Assembly (NCBI GenBank): GCA_030743445.1
Contig: JASLSL010000133.1
Span: 1 to 6,449, forward strand
From: Alphaproteobacteria bacterium
GTDB taxonomy: Bacteria; Pseudomonadota; Alphaproteobacteria; UBA8366
Direction of reading: 5' to 3'
DNA: 6,449 nucleotides
The position numbers and the translations under genes are program-made. Positions 4,807-6,449 of this stretch are shown piece after piece. The notes beneath the pieces are model-generated. The model made no database searches and was not told the DNA's origin. It saw nothing but the letters and a program-made list of their open reading frames with translations. Each line of letters starts with the position of its first letter. Position 1 is the first letter of the stretch.

Positions 4807-6449
4807 ATGTGTGGCATAGCGGGATTTATCGAAGCGACGCGCTCGAGCGGCGAGGCCGAACTGAATCGCCTGGCGGCGGCGATGTCCGAGCGAATTCTCC
4901 ACCGCGGTCCCGACGACGACGGGACTTATGCGGAGCCCGCGTCGGGTCTGGCGCTTGCCGCGCGGCGTCTCGCGATCCAGGACCTCGGCCCCGAAGGCCA
5001 CCAGCCGATGACATCGGCCGACGGTCGATACGTCATTGTCTACAACGGCGAGATATACAATTTCCTGGAACTGCGCCGGACCCTCGAGGCGGAGGGCGTC
5101 GGCGGCTGGCGCGGCGGCTCGGACACCGAGGTGTTGCTCGCCGCGATCTCCCATTGGGGCATCGAGGCGGCGCTGGAACGGTTCGACGGCATGTTCGCCT
5201 TCGCGCTATGGAACCGGGAAACCCGGCGTCTGACCCTGGCGCGCGACCGGATGGGCGAGAAACCGCTCTATTACGGCTGGTCGGGGCCGGTGCTGTTGTT
5301 CGGCTCCGAGCTCAAGGCGCTGGCCGCCCATCCGAGCTGGGCCAAGGGAATCGATCCAAAGGCGCTCGCCGCGTACATGCGCTACGCTTATGTGCCGGCG
5401 CCGCTATCGATCCACGAGGGGATATTCAAACTAGCGCCTGGGCACTTGGTGACCTTCGAGGTCGATGGACTGGCGCCCGGCCGGCTGCCGGAACCGCGTC
5501 CCTACTGGAACGCTCGCGATGTCGCTGAGCGCGCCGCCGCCGACCCCTTCCGGGGCGGCCTCGAGGCGGCGGTCGATGAACTCGACCGTCTGCTGACCCG
5601 CTCGGTCGAGCGCCGCATGGTCGCCGACGTGCCGCTTGGCGTGTTTCTCTCGGGCGGAATCGATTCCTCGACCGTAACGGCACTGATGCAGAAAGTTGCA
5701 GGGCGGCCCGTGCACAGTTTCACCGTGGGCTTCGACGATCCGCGTTACGACGAGTCCGAGCATGCGGCCGCGGTCGCGCGTCACCTCGGCACCGATCACA
5801 CCGAGCTCAAGACCGACGCCGAGGCGCCGCTCGGGCTGGTCGAGCGTATGCCGCAGGTCTACGACGAACCGTTCGCCGACGTCAGCCAGTTGCCGACCCT
5901 GTTGCTGGCGCAGCTCACCCGCCGGCACGTCACCACGGCGCTGTCGGGTGACGGCGGCGACGAGTTGTTCGCCGGCTATCCACGTTACCAAGCGGCGGCG
6001 GGGGCGTGGCGCTACGTCCGCATGGTTCCCTCCTTGATCCGATGTCTCGGCGGTTGCCTCGCGGCGGCGGTTCCCTATCGGGCGCTGAATTGGCTAACCG
6101 GAATGGGGGCGCGGCCGAGCCGTTTCGGCGACAAGGTGCAGCGGCGCATCGCCGATATCACCGCGCGCCGCGTCGAGGATTTCTACGAGGGCCATATCAG
6201 CCGATGGCGAGTTGCCGACCGGCCGATGCCGAAGCCCCGGGTCGGCTTCTTCGCGACACCGGCGCTGTGGCCGGTACTCGGCGATCCGGTCGCGCGCATG
6301 ATGCATGCCGACGCGGTCAGCTATTTGCCGGACGACCTTCTGGTCAAAATCGACCGGGCGACCATGGCGGTGAGCTTGGAAGGGCGGTCGCCCTTGTTGG
6401 ATCACCAAGTGGTGGAGTTTGCCTGGCGCCTGCCAATCGATATGAAGCT
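4807..6449 (+). CDS. asnB: Asparagine synthase (glutamine-hydrolysing) / AsnB-type amidotransferase, 3' truncated by window edge
   Basis: An open frame of 547 complete codons with no stop before the window ends. AsnB-type proteins are usually about 600-650 residues, so a C-terminal piece is missing. The N-terminal class II glutaminase domain has Cys2 as nucleophile (MCGIAGF), HRGPDDDG at 32-39, YNGEIYN at 79-85 and GGSDTEV at 103-109. The synthetase domain has the ATP-binding PP-loop SGGIDSS at 282-288, SGDGGDELF at 380-388, and KIDRATM with EGRSPLLD near 514-532. All key residues are present, so it looks active: glutamine supplies ammonia that is joined to an AMP-activated carboxylate. The ATG at 4807 must be the start because Cys2 has to be second; AGGA at 4796-4799 overlaps the previous stop. 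Next to glycosyltransferase and methyltransferase genes it may amidate a sugar carboxylate rather than make asparagine. Confidence 0.93.
   Translation, partial: MCGIAGFIEATRSSGEAELNRLAAAMSERILHRGPDDDGTYAEPASGLALAARRLAIQDLGPEGHQPMTSADGRYVIVYNGEIYNFLELRRTLEAEGVGGWRGGSDTEVLLAAISHWGIEAALERFDGMFAFALWNRETRRLTLARDRMGEKPLYYGWSGPVLLFGSELKALAAHPSWAKGIDPKALAAYMRYAYVPAPLSIHEGIFKLAPGHLVTFEVDGLAPGRLPEPRPYWNARDVAERAAADPFRGGLEAAVDELDRLLTRSVERRMVADVPLGVFLSGGIDSSTVTALMQKVAGRPVHSFTVGFDDPRYDESEHAAAVARHLGTDHTELKTDAEAPLGLVERMPQVYDEPFADVSQLPTLLLAQLTRRHVTTALSGDGGDELFAGYPRYQAAAGAWRYVRMVPSLIRCLGGCLAAAVPYRALNWLTGMGARPSRFGDKVQRRIADITARRVEDFYEGHISRWRVADRPMPKPRVGFFATPALWPVLGDPVARMMHADAVSYLPDDLLVKIDRATMAVSLEGRSPLLDHQVVEFAWRLPIDMK

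Noticed and set aside
4737..5528. A 263-codon + strand frame overlapping the start of asnB
   Set aside because: It is an Arg/Gly-rich shadow of the asnB glutaminase domain, which carries every expected motif in the correct frame.
5431..5991. A 186-codon open frame on the minus strand
   Set aside because: It is opposite the intact asnB synthetase domain, including its PP-loop, and reads as a low-complexity shadow.
1..6449. Search for tRNA or rRNA genes, CRISPR repeats, insertion sequences, riboswitches and terminators
   Set aside because: The window is almost fully coding and the gaps are at most 37 bases. No such structure could be seen by eye.

Overview
This is a densely coding, GC-rich window whose eight genes all lie on the + strand. 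Intergenic gaps range from a 1-base overlap to 26 bases. The GC-rich codon use and the gene content (isovaleryl-CoA dehydrogenase followed at once by a DUF1272 protein) suggest a proteobacterium, most likely an alphaproteobacterium. That assignment is inference, because there is no rRNA or other marker gene here.

The left part (38..3096) is a catabolic run of five genes: isovaleryl-CoA dehydrogenase (leucine breakdown), a 60-residue eight-cysteine DUF1272 protein, a RidA-family protein, a C-factor-like short-chain dehydrogenase/reductase and a DsbA-fold 2-hydroxychromene-2-carboxylate isomerase-like protein. The first two overlap by one base. The methylcrotonyl-CoA carboxylase, enoyl-CoA hydratase and HMG-CoA lyase genes that often travel with isovaleryl-CoA dehydrogenase are not in the window.

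The right part (3123..6449) belongs to a different theme, surface glycan synthesis or decoration: a family 2 glycosyltransferase, a class I SAM-dependent methyltransferase and an AsnB-type glutamine-dependent amidotransferase that runs off the right edge. They could together extend a glycan, methylate it and amidate it, but no substrate can be read from the sequence. Only 26 bases separate the two parts, with no visible terminator or promoter.

I see no RNA gene, mobile element, CRISPR array or integration scar. Nothing here amounts to a clearly new system. The points most worth a second look are a RidA homologue lacking the arginine typical of active imine deaminases, the catabolic-to-glycan junction, and the compact glycosyltransferase-methyltransferase-amidotransferase set.
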